From Cryphonectria parasitica EP155 (Eukaryota; Ascomycota; Sordariomycetes; Diaporthales; Cryphonectriaceae): a stretch of 64,000 nt of DNA. How positions within the stretch are numbered: position 1 is the stretch's first letter; each line of letters starts with the position of its first letter. The notes under the pieces are model-generated. The model was not told where the DNA came from. It did not search any database and worked only from the letters and a program-made list of their open reading frames with translations. The stretch lies in NCBI RefSeq assembly GCF_011745365.1, contig NW_024468911.1, positions 3,280,759 to 3,344,758 on the forward strand, read 5' to 3'. A program made the translations under genes and the position numbers. Below, one piece after another: positions 11,307-21,941 of this stretch.

Positions 11307-13763
11307 TCATATCTCCCTGCACCACCTGGCAAGGACTGCGTTCAGTTTTACCGCGGCCGGGATCTCTTCCAGAATCACATCAACCTTCCACATCCTTCCC
11401 TCGATGCCGCCATGTCTGCCGCCCATCCCGGTGGGAAGAAGGAGCCCTAAAGAGACAAGCCGCTCCCACGCCATCTCAGCGACGCCTCGGCCCCAGACCC
11501 GTACACCTCCACCCAGGGCCAGCATTCCCGCTGCGGCCGACTGCACGCGCTGCCGTCCGATCAGTGTTGTATACTCGTCGTAGGCCATGGCGAAGTTCAC
11601 AGTGTCCGTATGAGCCACGATATCAAGACGGGCTGCGGAGATGAGAAGCGCTAGGTCCAGATCTGATAAGGACCCAAGTAGGTGAAGCTTCGAGTCGGGC
11701 GGGTCGCTGGTGAGGGTCGGACTGAATCGCAGGGTCAGGTTTGTGGGGGAGAGGCCTGCTAAGGGGAGCACACAGCTTCCCAGGAACGCTGGTACGGATT
11801 TGTTGCTGCAGTAGTGATACTCGATGTGGTCCTTGAATGCCTGTTCTTCAAAGAGCGCATCGGTCTTCTTGGTCCAGTAGTCATGGAACTTGGCAAACCC
11901 CTTGACCGACGTATCGAGACCCTCCGACTTTGCGTCCTCGTCATCGACCACAAGTCCCTGCCTGCACACGCTCCAATATGCAGCCAGTGTCTTGGGCAGA
12001 GACATGTAGACATAGCGGTGACTAAATCGGCTCTTCACTCGCTTTTCGAGTCCCTCCACCACATCAATTTTGTTGGTCAGACCCAAGACTGCGATGGGCG
12101 CCTTTCGTGCTTGCGCAATGTCGAAAAGGTTGTACAGAAGCGTCTGCCTTGCATGAGTCGCAAACAAGTCAAACTCGTCGATGACGAAAACCACCGATGT
12201 GGACGTGACACCTTCTTGGGCCTCTGCGATCTCCGACGGGTGGGATAAGAGCGAGAGCAGCGATGCCAGCGTGTCAGCGTAGTTGTTGGCCTTGCCGATC
12301 AGGTCATCATCGACGTCCATCTCTTTGCCTAGCTGCCGCCAGATATCTTTCAGCGCCAATTTGTCGTCGGTGTGTATGAAACCGTTCAGACGGATAACAT
12401 GAAACTCATTCTTGTGCTCCAGACTGAGGTCAGAGAGAACCGAGTCCACCATAGTCGTCTTTCCACACCCTCTGGCACCAATGACGAGCATGGAGTTTCC
12501 CTCGCCGGCCAGGATGGTCTGCTCTACCAACTGGAACGTTTTGTCGTAGGCATCGTCCTGTCCAAGCAGTTTAATCCGGCGCCTACCGGTACATCGATCT
12601 AGTAAGACCCGTTGCAATGATCGTAAATGTTGCTCAAGGTTGGTGATGTCAGGCACGTTCTCAACGGCCATGATCGATATGGCCTCCTTGTCTGATGCAA
12701 TGACGCCAATTGATGCGTCTTGAGAACAGTCTTTGCACAACCAATCACCGTCTGGGATCTTGACCACACCATAACACATTTGATGCACAGCCATATCGCA
12801 GCTGTCGCAAAATAATATCTCGTTGGGCGGCTCTGAGTCGGGCTTAGAGCAGATAATGCAAACCTCATCATCTTCATCACCTTCTTCTTCGTCTTCTTCT
12901 TCCTCCTCCTCCTCCTCTCCATCTTCAACTTCGGGCTTGTCTGCATTCCCGAGCGGCTTGTTCTCCTTTCCAGATGGTCGCGTCTGCGATGGTGGTTTAG
13001 ATTTTGCAGGTTTGTTCGGCAGATCAGCGAAGTAGATTTCATTGGTAGGGTTGTCGGTCGCATGCTCGTCGAAAGCAACAGTCTTGGCAGTTCGCTGGCT
13101 AAGCCTCCTGCTAGGGGTGAGGATGCCTTTGACCTTGGGTACAACGCTGTTGATCAAGGCGAGTGATAGCCCTTTGTCTGATTCCGTAGCTACTGGCGTG
13201 TGCACGTCTTCAGTGCCCGAACTCTCAATTTCCCCACGCTCAGTCTCTGAGACTGTGCTCCCAGCAACTTCGTCCTCATGGCCGTATCTCAGCCTGGACG
13301 TCGTTTGCGGAGCGCCTCTGGCCCCTGATGCAGAGCCCTGTGGAGCAGAAGGATCTGCCTTCCTCCTTATGGCCTTCTTTTCAATTGACTTCAACCCAGA
13401 CTTCGGATCCGTGGGAGACTTAGTATTCGTCGAGCGCTCCCCTCCGCGTGTTCTCCTAGACGGAGTCTTCACGGGGCTTTGCTCCCCGTCGGAGCCCTGA
13501 AAATCGTATATGCCATCGATATCGAGACCAGATTGTTTCGTAGGGGCTGGGGACTTTTTAGTTGTTCCTCTTCCTGAGTGTGCTGCGGCGCGGTTGGTGA
13601 AGCCAAGTGCGTTGGGTTTGAGAGACTTCAAGGAGCTAGGAGTCGTGTGTTCGGTCGCAGCAGGCGACTCTCGTCGGACCCTCTTGGAGGACGGATTCCG
13701 GTCGACCTCATCTTTGCGGGGGCGGCCGCGCTTTCTGCTGCCCGGAGTGGCATTTGGTGCCAT
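11307..13763 (-). CDS. orc4: Origin recognition complex subunit 4 with AT-hook and PHD finger
   Basis: ORC4 is an AAA+ subunit of the nuclear complex that binds replication origins and loads MCM. The single exon encodes 818 residues; the ATG at 13763 is chosen because the frame beyond it has no earlier ATG and the protein then starts MAPNATPGSRKRGRPRKDE. From the N-terminus: an AT-hook (about residues 9-17), a long Ser/Lys-rich disordered region, an acidic Glu/Asp block, a C4HC3 PHD finger (about 300-345, from CIICSKPDSE to WLCKDC), then the AAA+ module. Walker A (GARGCGKTT) is at about 424 and Walker B (VVFVIDEFD) at about 522, followed by the C-terminal winged-helix region ending ARWCREI. 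Yeast and animal ORC4 are much shorter and lack a PHD finger. The extra N-terminus suggests chromatin-guided origin binding, which is inference. Confidence 0.93.
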   Translation of the reverse strand: MAPNATPGSRKRGRPRKDEVDRNPSSKRVRRESPAATEHTTPSSLKSLKPNALGFTNRAAAHSGRGTTKKSPAPTKQSGLDIDGIYDFQGSDGEQSPVKTPSRRTRGGERSTNTKSPTDPKSGLKSIEKKAIRRKADPSAPQGSASGARGAPQTTSRLRYGHEDEVAGSTVSETERGEIESSGTEDVHTPVATESDKGLSLALINSVVPKVKGILTPSRRLSQRTAKTVAFDEHATDNPTNEIYFADLPNKPAKSKPPSQTRPSGKENKPLGNADKPEVEDGEEEEEEEEDEEEGDEDDEVCIICSKPDSEPPNEILFCDSCDMAVHQMCYGVVKIPDGDWLCKDCSQDASIGVIASDKEAISIMAVENVPDITNLEQHLRSLQRVLLDRCTGRRRIKLLGQDDAYDKTFQLVEQTILAGEGNSMLVIGARGCGKTTMVDSVLSDLSLEHKNEFHVIRLNGFIHTDDKLALKDIWRQLGKEMDVDDDLIGKANNYADTLASLLSLLSHPSEIAEAQEGVTSTSVVFVIDEFDLFATHARQTLLYNLFDIAQARKAPIAVLGLTNKIDVVEGLEKRVKSRFSHRYVYMSLPKTLAAYWSVCRQGLVVDDEDAKSEGLDTSVKGFAKFHDYWTKKTDALFEEQAFKDHIEYHYCSNKSVPAFLGSCVLPLAGLSPTNLTLRFSPTLTSDPPDSKLHLLGSLSDLDLALLISAARLDIVAHTDTVNFAMAYDEYTTLIGRQRVQSAAAGMLALGGGVRVWGRGVAEMAWERLVSLGLLLPTGMGGRHGGIEGRMWKVDVILEEIPAAVKLNAVLARWCREI

Positions 13764-16700
13764 TGCTCGAGGGCGACAGTCTTGTGTGTGTTGGAGTGGT
13801 GAGACAAAGCTAGAACGCTGATGTACGGAATGGCAGCATTGGCAGCATAAACGACAGCCAAAGGGGACGTCTTGGTGTGACGTCGTGGCATGTTGCGAGA
13901 CTGGGAGTCGGGAGAGCTTGACGCGTCGTTTAGCTGGCAGGCGCGTCGGGAATCTCGCCCCATTATTCAATCTAGTCCAGCCACAGCCAATTTGTGGCGT
14001 ACGGACAGTGATCTTAACCCTCCTTGTCTTCCCTTTCCCCTTCTCTTTCTTTTTGGATTACCAATAATTGACTGCGAACATAAAATGACGATTATGTCTT
14101 TCTTTTCTCATAGACTCTAGTTCATCGTTTTAGCAGAATACTTATTCAATCATTATGCTACCATCATATGCTGTGTTGTCGGGAACAATGCTTCTGAAGC
14201 CTAACCCTAAAGCCCTTTTTATATCTGTAGTCCTTCTCTTTCCTTGATGCTCTTTCTATCTCACATCGCCCTTCGCCATGCTCTAAGCACAAGGATGCTG
14301 CATTGTGTTTCTTGCTGTAAGCACTAGACCTCTTAGAGCAGCTGCGCCAATAACTGAGTCACAAGTCGCCCTCCCGAGGCCCTGGGCTTTGAAAATAGGT
14401 CTTTGAATGAGGAAACATCAGTAATCTAGTGGTGAATCATCTTCCTCAGTGTGCGCATCCATGTCGTTTAGCTAGACCGTCAGTCTTTAAAGCTCACACT
14501 GACCCAGAAAGCACCTTCTCCTCCTGATCTTACCTTTGTTCAAAGATCAATGCTGCTCTGAGGGTTTGACCTGAACAGCTGACAGCGAACTCGGGTCCGC
14601 TGCGAATACGTCCACCTAAGCAGTGAACAGTTGTGGTTTTTGTTGAAGAACCATAACATAGACAGATCTCATCAGCCATGTCTAGTTCACAAGCCCCAGC
14701 ACTGGGATCAGTGAGTGACAGCTTACTCTTGCACAATGGCTTGCTGCTTGGCTCCTGGACTCTCTTCTCTTTTCCTCCTCTCTCAGCATGAACTTGGTCA
14801 AAAGCCTCCCCATATGATGAGCTGAAAGTTAGCAGCAACTGAAAAAAAGTACACACGGGTTGAATTGTGCGCTGCAGGGAGAGAGCATGTAGCTACTGCC
14901 AGTACCACCTGAGCTCCTGCTAGACAGCCTCGACTTACTACTAAAGGCAGTATATTAGATCGGAACCAGGTTGGCCTTTGATCTGATTAGCTGTACTCGC
15001 TCCGTATAACACAATATAAAGCTGGAAGAACATGATATAGGTTCTCATTACAGGATGTGCTTGCAGCTCCATCCACCTCTTAAGGCAGCTTCCTGAGTAA
15101 TTACCTAATAGCATATATGGTGGACACACCATATGGCAAGACTGCTGGAGCTCGAATAGGGAGGCCAGGGGAACCTTATTTGCATCTACCTGCTTGCCCG
15201 GTTCGCTTGCTCGGCTGGCGCGACGGTGGGCCGGCCACAAAGCCCTCCACAAGGTCTTCCACCATCCATCACCCTTTTCGACTGGTTCAAAGGCGCAGAA
15301 CTGAACACGTTGTATAGCACCTCACCTCATCATCATCATCTTCCCCTGAATGGAACCCTCCATCTCCTTATTCCTGTGGTAGGCACAGATACCGGGTATA
15401 TATATATATATATATATATATACCTACTTACTCACTGGAGGAGGACCCCAAGCTCAACCTTGGCTCCTGGGGCAGGGGGTGAGGGGGCGGGGGCTCCGCT
15501 GCGGACGACGGCTAGGGCAAGACAGGTCATGCCCTAGCACGCGTCAAACCAGTTTCGGACAGAGGGCGACGCCAACTGGGGGTCATTAGAGAATGAACAG
15601 ATGCGAGATCTCATCGTACTTGAGAGGTGCTGGCCTGGCCCCCCTGTTCCGTGCTGTCTTTTCCGTCTGGCTATCGAGTCGTGCGTGTCTGAGACAGGCA
15701 TTCGGTGAAGCGGAAGGAAAAGTGATCTTCAACAATGACAACACTTGCGAGATTTTCAATCAAGAGATCGGAGGATCAGGAAAGGCAGGCAAAAAGAGAG
15801 CATTGCGACGTGGTTGCCCGTGGATGACATGCGATCTGGAACTGGGGTCCAGTCGCATTGACAGACACATCCTGGAGTCGAGTCCGCTCTGTAGAGGCAT
15901 CGCTGTCATGTGCCCCTCCTTTTCTGTATCATTCAATGAAACAAGTTGACGGGCACGCACTCCCCGAACTGAACACCCCCGGTTTGTTGTCAGCGTCAGA
16001 ACGCTCAGCCTTTTGATCCATCTGATCCATACAAACCTTGGGGGGTGCGGTCGGTGCCGGAGATTTAAAAAGAGATAAGACACTTCATCTCTGCATCCTG
16101 TTGAATCAGACAATCCTTACCAACCACAGGTCGGCCGGCCGTTGAAGGGTGTCCACCACAAGACTAAAAGGTCCACCCATCAGGCTTGAAGCAAACTAGG
16201 TTTCGCCTGCACGTCCAACAACAACAAATAACATGTTATTGTATAGTTGGTCCAATTATTTGTTATTCTTCCTAGGGTCCGATCGCCAGTCAGGATTGAC
16301 GTAGCGAGAATGGATGATGGATGGATGCTTGCGGCACTTGAGGTCGGATCTGCAAGAGGAAAAGAGAACTGGTCACTAGTGGTCTGGCCTCTCTCTGGCC
16401 TGTGTGATCAGATCCCATTGTTCCCGACTGGTTGACTCTATCACGCTGTGGGGCGCTATTGGGGGCCCTTGTGGATCCAACGCCTCTTGTGGATTGGCGT
16501 GGCCAGCTCCCTCCAGGTCTTGGAGGCCCTGTAACGGCAGAGGTGAGCGCTACCATCGTACTGCAGCCCCTCTGTAGTACGGTACACCACACGCCCAGGG
16601 CAGGCCTTAGATGCAGCGCTTACAAGGGTCTTGCAGCATACTGTAGTATCCATGTGTCTCCCATGGCAGCAGCCAAGTACTATACTTTTTGGTAACAGGG

Positions 16701-17335
16701 TACTGAACTGGCGTTTGTGATCCGCACCGCCCCTTGCCCTCCACCCGTGCCTCGCCCTCCATAGGCCCCAATCCCAAGGCCAATCCACCGTTCGGGCAGT
16801 GCACACTGCACACACACCACACACGCACTACCATCTCCCCACTGCCAACCAACTCTTTGCTTTCGATCGCCTCACGCAATCGCACCTCCTTCCTCGGTGT
16901 TCTCTAACCTTACCACCTCCACACCTCCCCCCCCCTTCAATCCGACGAGAACTCGACCACCACCTCCTCCACCCCTTACGGCTCAGAATAGTGCACACGA
17001 CAGTTGTTGTTTTTCTCTTCTTTCCTTTCCTCTTTCCCTACTGCTCCTTTTCTCTTCTAGTGTGCGCGCAGGCGACCTTTTCCCCCCCATCTCTCCCTCC
17101 TTCCTCCTCCCCCTCCCCTCCTCTCTGACCTGGACCTTGGCCTTGACACGGTTCCTCGTCACCTCCGCACACTCCGCCCGCCCGTCCTATCCGAATCACC
17201 ACCCTTCCACCCCCTCCTTGGCCTCCTCCTGCTTAACCCTTCCCCTTGGTTGAATAACCTCTCTCTCTCTCTCTCTCTCTCTCGACCAGGCTACTCTATC
17301 GTGGCCTCATCGTCGGTGTCCATGAGGAGCACATC
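13764..17335. other. Large intergenic region between divergent ORC4 and KH genes
   Basis: 3.6 kb with no recognised gene. It holds a (TA)13 run at 15397-15422 and a strongly pyrimidine-rich stretch from about 16830 to 17335 that probably is the KH-gene leader. The leader has a CT run at 17261-17282 directly before CGACCAG, which looks like a 3' splice site. Short frames here lack coding character. Confidence 0.55.
15397..15422. repeat. (TA)13 microsatellite
   Basis: Uninterrupted TA dinucleotide run in the ORC4-KH intergenic region. Confidence 0.85.
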
Positions 17336-20300
17336 ATGCACGCCATGAATAAGATAGCAAACATGAGAAACTGGTCAGAGCGGATGAGTCCCGCCTTTGG
17401 CATGTCCTCGAGGCCCAGCGTGGGTATGTCGATGCAGGGTCTCCATCCACACCATAAGATCACGCCTCAGGGCGCCTCTCCCATAACGCCTCCACAGATT
17501 GGTGACTCGGTCATCCATCATGCCTTCAATGTTCCCTTCGCCTCCGAGCTCGCCGGCCCCGACACCGAGGACATCCTCCATGCCACCACCGACGCTGTCC
17601 TCAGGTGGACGCACCCTGCTGAGGCCCCTGATGACGTTCCCGTCCACGAGCTGCCCGTCCACGCCGACAATCTAGGCCGACTGAGGAAGATGTGTAAGGA
17701 CATCACCAACAGCCAGCTGCCCATCGAGGCCCACGTCATCTCCACCACGCCCAAGCATATCAAGGGCCAGGTCACTACCGTCTGCCTCTCGGGCTCTCTG
17801 GACCTGGTCTGGCAAACTAGGGAGAAGCTCATGAACGAGACCCCTCTATCTCTGGTGTGTAGAGCCGAACTCCCCGCCTTGTTGTTGTTATCGTTGTTGC
17901 AATGCCACCTGCTCTCGAGATGTAGATCCACTGACCCATTCCCTACCTGTTCCAGCGCTGTACCACTGTGGATATCGACGGAGACATGGTCGCCGACCTC
18001 AACGCCGGCTCTCTTAAGCAGACTGTGATCGAGACCCTCGACAGCATATCGGCCTTCTGTGGCGTCGACATTTTCTTGCTCGGACCTAAGCTGACACCGC
18101 TTGTTGACGGCGTGAATGGTGATGTGGAGATCCGGAGGGACCAGCGATGGAGAGTGGCCATCTACGGTGACATATTGTCCACAGAACACGCAAAGACTCG
18201 CGTTCTGGTCTCCATCGATCAATGGGTACGAGAATGCTCCCTGACCTGCCTGCCTACCTGATTCCGAGGGGGCCACCGGCGGCTAATTTTATGTTGCTAC
18301 TACAGCTTGGTCGGGTTATCGATGCTATGCACATGGATCTCTCGATCCAGCAGCTCATTTGCGGCCGAAACCGAAAGAACATCAAGCTGATCGAGTCCGC
18401 TACCGGCACTGCTATCTACTTCCCACCGCCCTTCTCGACTTACTTCCGGTACTGCCCTGGCAACGCCCAACCCCGGAACCCGAACGAGCTCCTCATCACC
18501 GGCGACAAGCCCCGACAGATTGAGCTTGCCAAGCTCAAGCTGCGGGATCTGCTGAGCCGCGTCCGGCTCTACGTCAAGGATGTCCCGATGCCGGCCGAAA
18601 AAATCGATACCATCCTCCTGACGCGTCTCGACAAGGTCCGCAAGATCGTCGAGACCAATGGGTCCTATATCCAGTTCCCCCCCTTGGGGTCGAGGCAGAA
18701 CACGGTCAGGGTACAGGCTACCGAGAACCTGCATATCGAGCGTACAGTTCGGGAGCTTATGACCCTCGTAAGTTGAACAGAGGAGGCTATCAGTCTTCAT
18801 TGTGAAGGTCGGTGCTGGACTGACAATGATTTTAGGCTGGACAGTTCTATAGCGGTTTTTGGGCGGCTCAGCCGGACGGCCGGAGGCTGCCGGAGGACAA
18901 CGACATCAGGATCATGCTTGGCGACATTTGTGCCAACTCCGACGCCGAGATCTCTTTCCAGCGACTGTCGTTTACCATCGACGGTTCTGACGATGCGGTC
19001 AAGGCCGCGCTGCATGTGATATCCCAGATCAGATTTGTGACACAGTCGCAATACACCATCAGGGTGAAGATCGAACTTGCCAATGAGCACAAGGAGTTTG
19101 TGAGCGGCAAGAAGAACGGCAAGATCAACAAGATCATGGGACAAAGTACGTTAAACCCCCCACATTACCCTTACCTCGGTGGGAGTGATACTGACCTTCC
19201 GGGTAGGCAACGTCCAGATCATGTTCGAGAACTTCGGAGAGTACAACTTCAACATTGACGTCAACGCCTCGTCCTACGACTCTATGAAGCAGGGTCTGGG
19301 CCTGGTGGAGCAGGAGATGCCCGCTTCTATCTCGTTTCACGTGCCTGATCAGTACCACAAGCGGATCATTGGTATCGGCGGCCAGCACATCCAGCGCATC
19401 ATGAAGAAGCACTCCGTCTTCGTCAAGTTCTCCAATGCCCAGGAGCGCAGTAAGTCTCCCTTTGGACCTCGGCATTCAGCCCAGATATGGTTCACCTCAC
19501 TGACTTGTTCAGACGGCATGATCCGAGAGGATGATGACAACACGCTGGACAATGTGATCTGTCGGACACCGGCTCGCAATGCGCAGAGCCTCGAACTCGT
19601 CAAGTCGGAGATCCTGGAAATGGTGGACCGCGTTGTAAGTCATCCGCATCTCGTCCCAAGAAGAAAGAGAACAATGAAGGAAAAACCACTGACACTTCCG
19701 TAGGATTCCGAATTCACCTCTCAGGTTGTGCCTGTGGACCGTCTCTACCACCGTCAGCTGTTGGCCCGCCTGTCCGACATTGCGATCATGGAGAAGAAGT
19801 GGAACTGCAAGATCATCTTCCCTGGCACGGAACAGGCGAGCGATGAGGTTACCTTCACTGGGCCTCAATGGCAGGTGCCTCTTTGTGTTGATGAGTTTCT
19901 CGTGAGTTCAACTCTCTTTTCTGCCTTGCCCGCCCGAATGCATGCTGACCTCAGTAGGGAATGGTACCTGACAACCACGAGGTGGTGCTGGCTCGCACTC
20001 CCGTGCTGATCAAATACCTCGAGTCTCCGGATTTTGTCAACGAGGTTGTGCCGAAGCTCAAGGCCCAGCACGAAGTCGACCTCACCGTCCACGAGAATAC
20101 CTCGGAGCTGACGGATGACGGCCAACCCACTGTCACGCTCTTGTGGACCTTCACCCGCAACAACGCTGGTGGTCTGCGCGATGCCATGGAGCTCCTGCAT
20201 GGCCACTTCGCCACTGCAGGTGTCGAAGAGACTATCATCAAGGGATCTATCCCCCGGCCCAAGTCCGATACATTCGAGGAGTCACTCCCGTACTTCGATT

Positions 20301-20788
20301 CCAAGCTGCTGCAGCATGCACCCACGACAGTCGCGACCGACTCCCCTACCAAGTCCGCCTTTGGTGACGAGGTTGCTCGCGAGCGCAGCACCATTTTTGA
20401 CAAGCTCCGCAAGCCCGGAAGCATGTCTTCGATTTCTTCTTTCCTGGACCGCCGCAAGAACAGCTCCCACTCGGCCACCGTCTCTTTGTTCAAAGGCTCG
20501 AGCAACGTGTCCAAGTCTTCGCTTATCTCGATTGAATCGACCCGCAGCTTCCACGCCGACCGAAACCCGTGGAACGACAGCGGTGTAAACCTACCCGACG
20601 ACGACAGCCCCTGGCCGAGTCGCCCCTTTGGAAACAGCTCCGGTGATAAGCTGACGCCCAACGGCGTCCCTCAACCCGGCGATGTTACCCCCCGCCACAA
20701 TACCCGACAGTCAGCAGACAGCGGCCGTCCTTCCACCTCTCACTCTACGAATTCTGGATACCCCGGTCCCATCGGACCTTATCGTTAG
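17336..20788 (+). CDS. KH-domain RNA-binding protein (large, vigilin-like multi-KH)
   Basis: Eight exons: 17336-17854, 17956-18225, 18306-18767, 18836-19145, 19207-19449, 19513-19634, 19704-19901, 19958-20788, about 984 residues. Every junction is GT-AG and keeps frame. KH-type segments occur at about residues 278-300 (ICGRNRKNIKLIE) and 565-590 (KRIIGIGGQHIQRIMKK, with the GXXG loop GIGG), plus degenerate repeats between. The last 170 residues are Ser/Pro-rich and disordered. I associate this architecture with a fungal cytoplasmic KH protein related to yeast YLL032C; its exact role is unknown, but single-stranded RNA binding is expected. The start at 17336 is tentative: the frame stays open upstream to a splice-acceptor-like CGACCAG at 17284-17289, so a further 5' exon may exist. 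A second in-frame ATG is at 17345. Confidence 0.88.
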
Positions 20789-21941
20789 ATTCTTGGCTCT
20801 TAGAAATTCGACGTCCAAATACCCCGGCTGGATATACCCTGGCGCGAAAAAAATACCCAGACAGTTTGTGTCACGCATTTGGTCGGCTCTATTTCCTTGT
20901 TCGACCCCTGATTTCGACCATGTCGTATGGTCCTTGTGTTGTTTCTCACGGACGGCAGTGCTATTCTCAGCAGTTCCATCCTCGTTCAAAACGAGGGTTG
21001 CTTACTGAATGGGGCAGGCAATACCGTGTGGGCGACACTTCAAGGACGATCCGATATGGCCTCCTCTGTTCTTCTTCCTTTTCGTTCTTTTTCTGTTGCT
21101 TGAGATTTCTTGGCGTTCATTGGCTTGTCTGAAGATTTATCTCGTTTCTTTTCTTTATTCCCTTTACAGTATATCATCGTCTTTTCATCGTCCGACTCTT
21201 ATCACATAACACATACACGAAACCGAAAAGCAGTACACAAGAACGTGTAACACAAGACCACCAAAAAAAGAGAGAAAGGGCTTGCATGTCATTCGGACGA
21301 ATCGGATCGCACCTAGGGGACGGGGATTGAGGTTGATGATACCATTTTCATGATATGGAAGAGGGATGAGATGATGAGTTGGACGGATGGACAGACGGAT
21401 GGATGGATGAATGGACGGACGGTACGAAGTGTACGTGTCATTGGACCTTTTGTTGAAGGAATTAAAGAAGCGATTTACGGGACAGGTTGTTGGGGATGGG
21501 TGGGACCAGGTAGGAAATTGTATTCTTATGGCTTAGTTATAGCGATGGCAGAAATACAGATGATACCCAGCGAGTTGGTTTCACACATTCTCTCTCGATT
21601 CCCCCTCCCCTGAAGCGCAACGACTGCACGACCTCTGAAAACGCACGAGAAAAAGAGAGCATATAAATAGAAGATGCTTCATTGTTTTAGGTACTCGCGA
21701 TTCCATACAAGATCCCGATGCAAAATTATCACACTCGCAAATGCTAGTAACAAGAAATAACCACATAACGCAGATCAACGAACCGGCGCATAGATCCCAA
21801 TCCCCAAAAAAGACATCGATCTCGCTCTCGCAAGTCATCAAAATTTTATGAAAATGACAAAGTGATGCTCCCTCCCCGGTCATAAAACGCTCCTGCATTT
21901 AAAACATCCTCATTCCAATTCCATCCTCGGTCATCAACGTC
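20789..21941. other. Intergenic region between convergent KH and channel genes
   Basis: Shared 3' flanks, with (GGAC)-like degenerate repeats around 21370-21420. No gene recognised. Confidence 0.6.

Noticed and set aside
11307..13970. Longer ORC4 start upstream of 13763
   Set aside because: The upstream part of the frame has no ATG; the protein naturally begins at MAPNATPGS.
14200..14211. CCTAACCCTAAA, an interstitial telomere-like motif
   Set aside because: Only about two TTAGGG units; expected by chance in 64 kb and not at a breakpoint.
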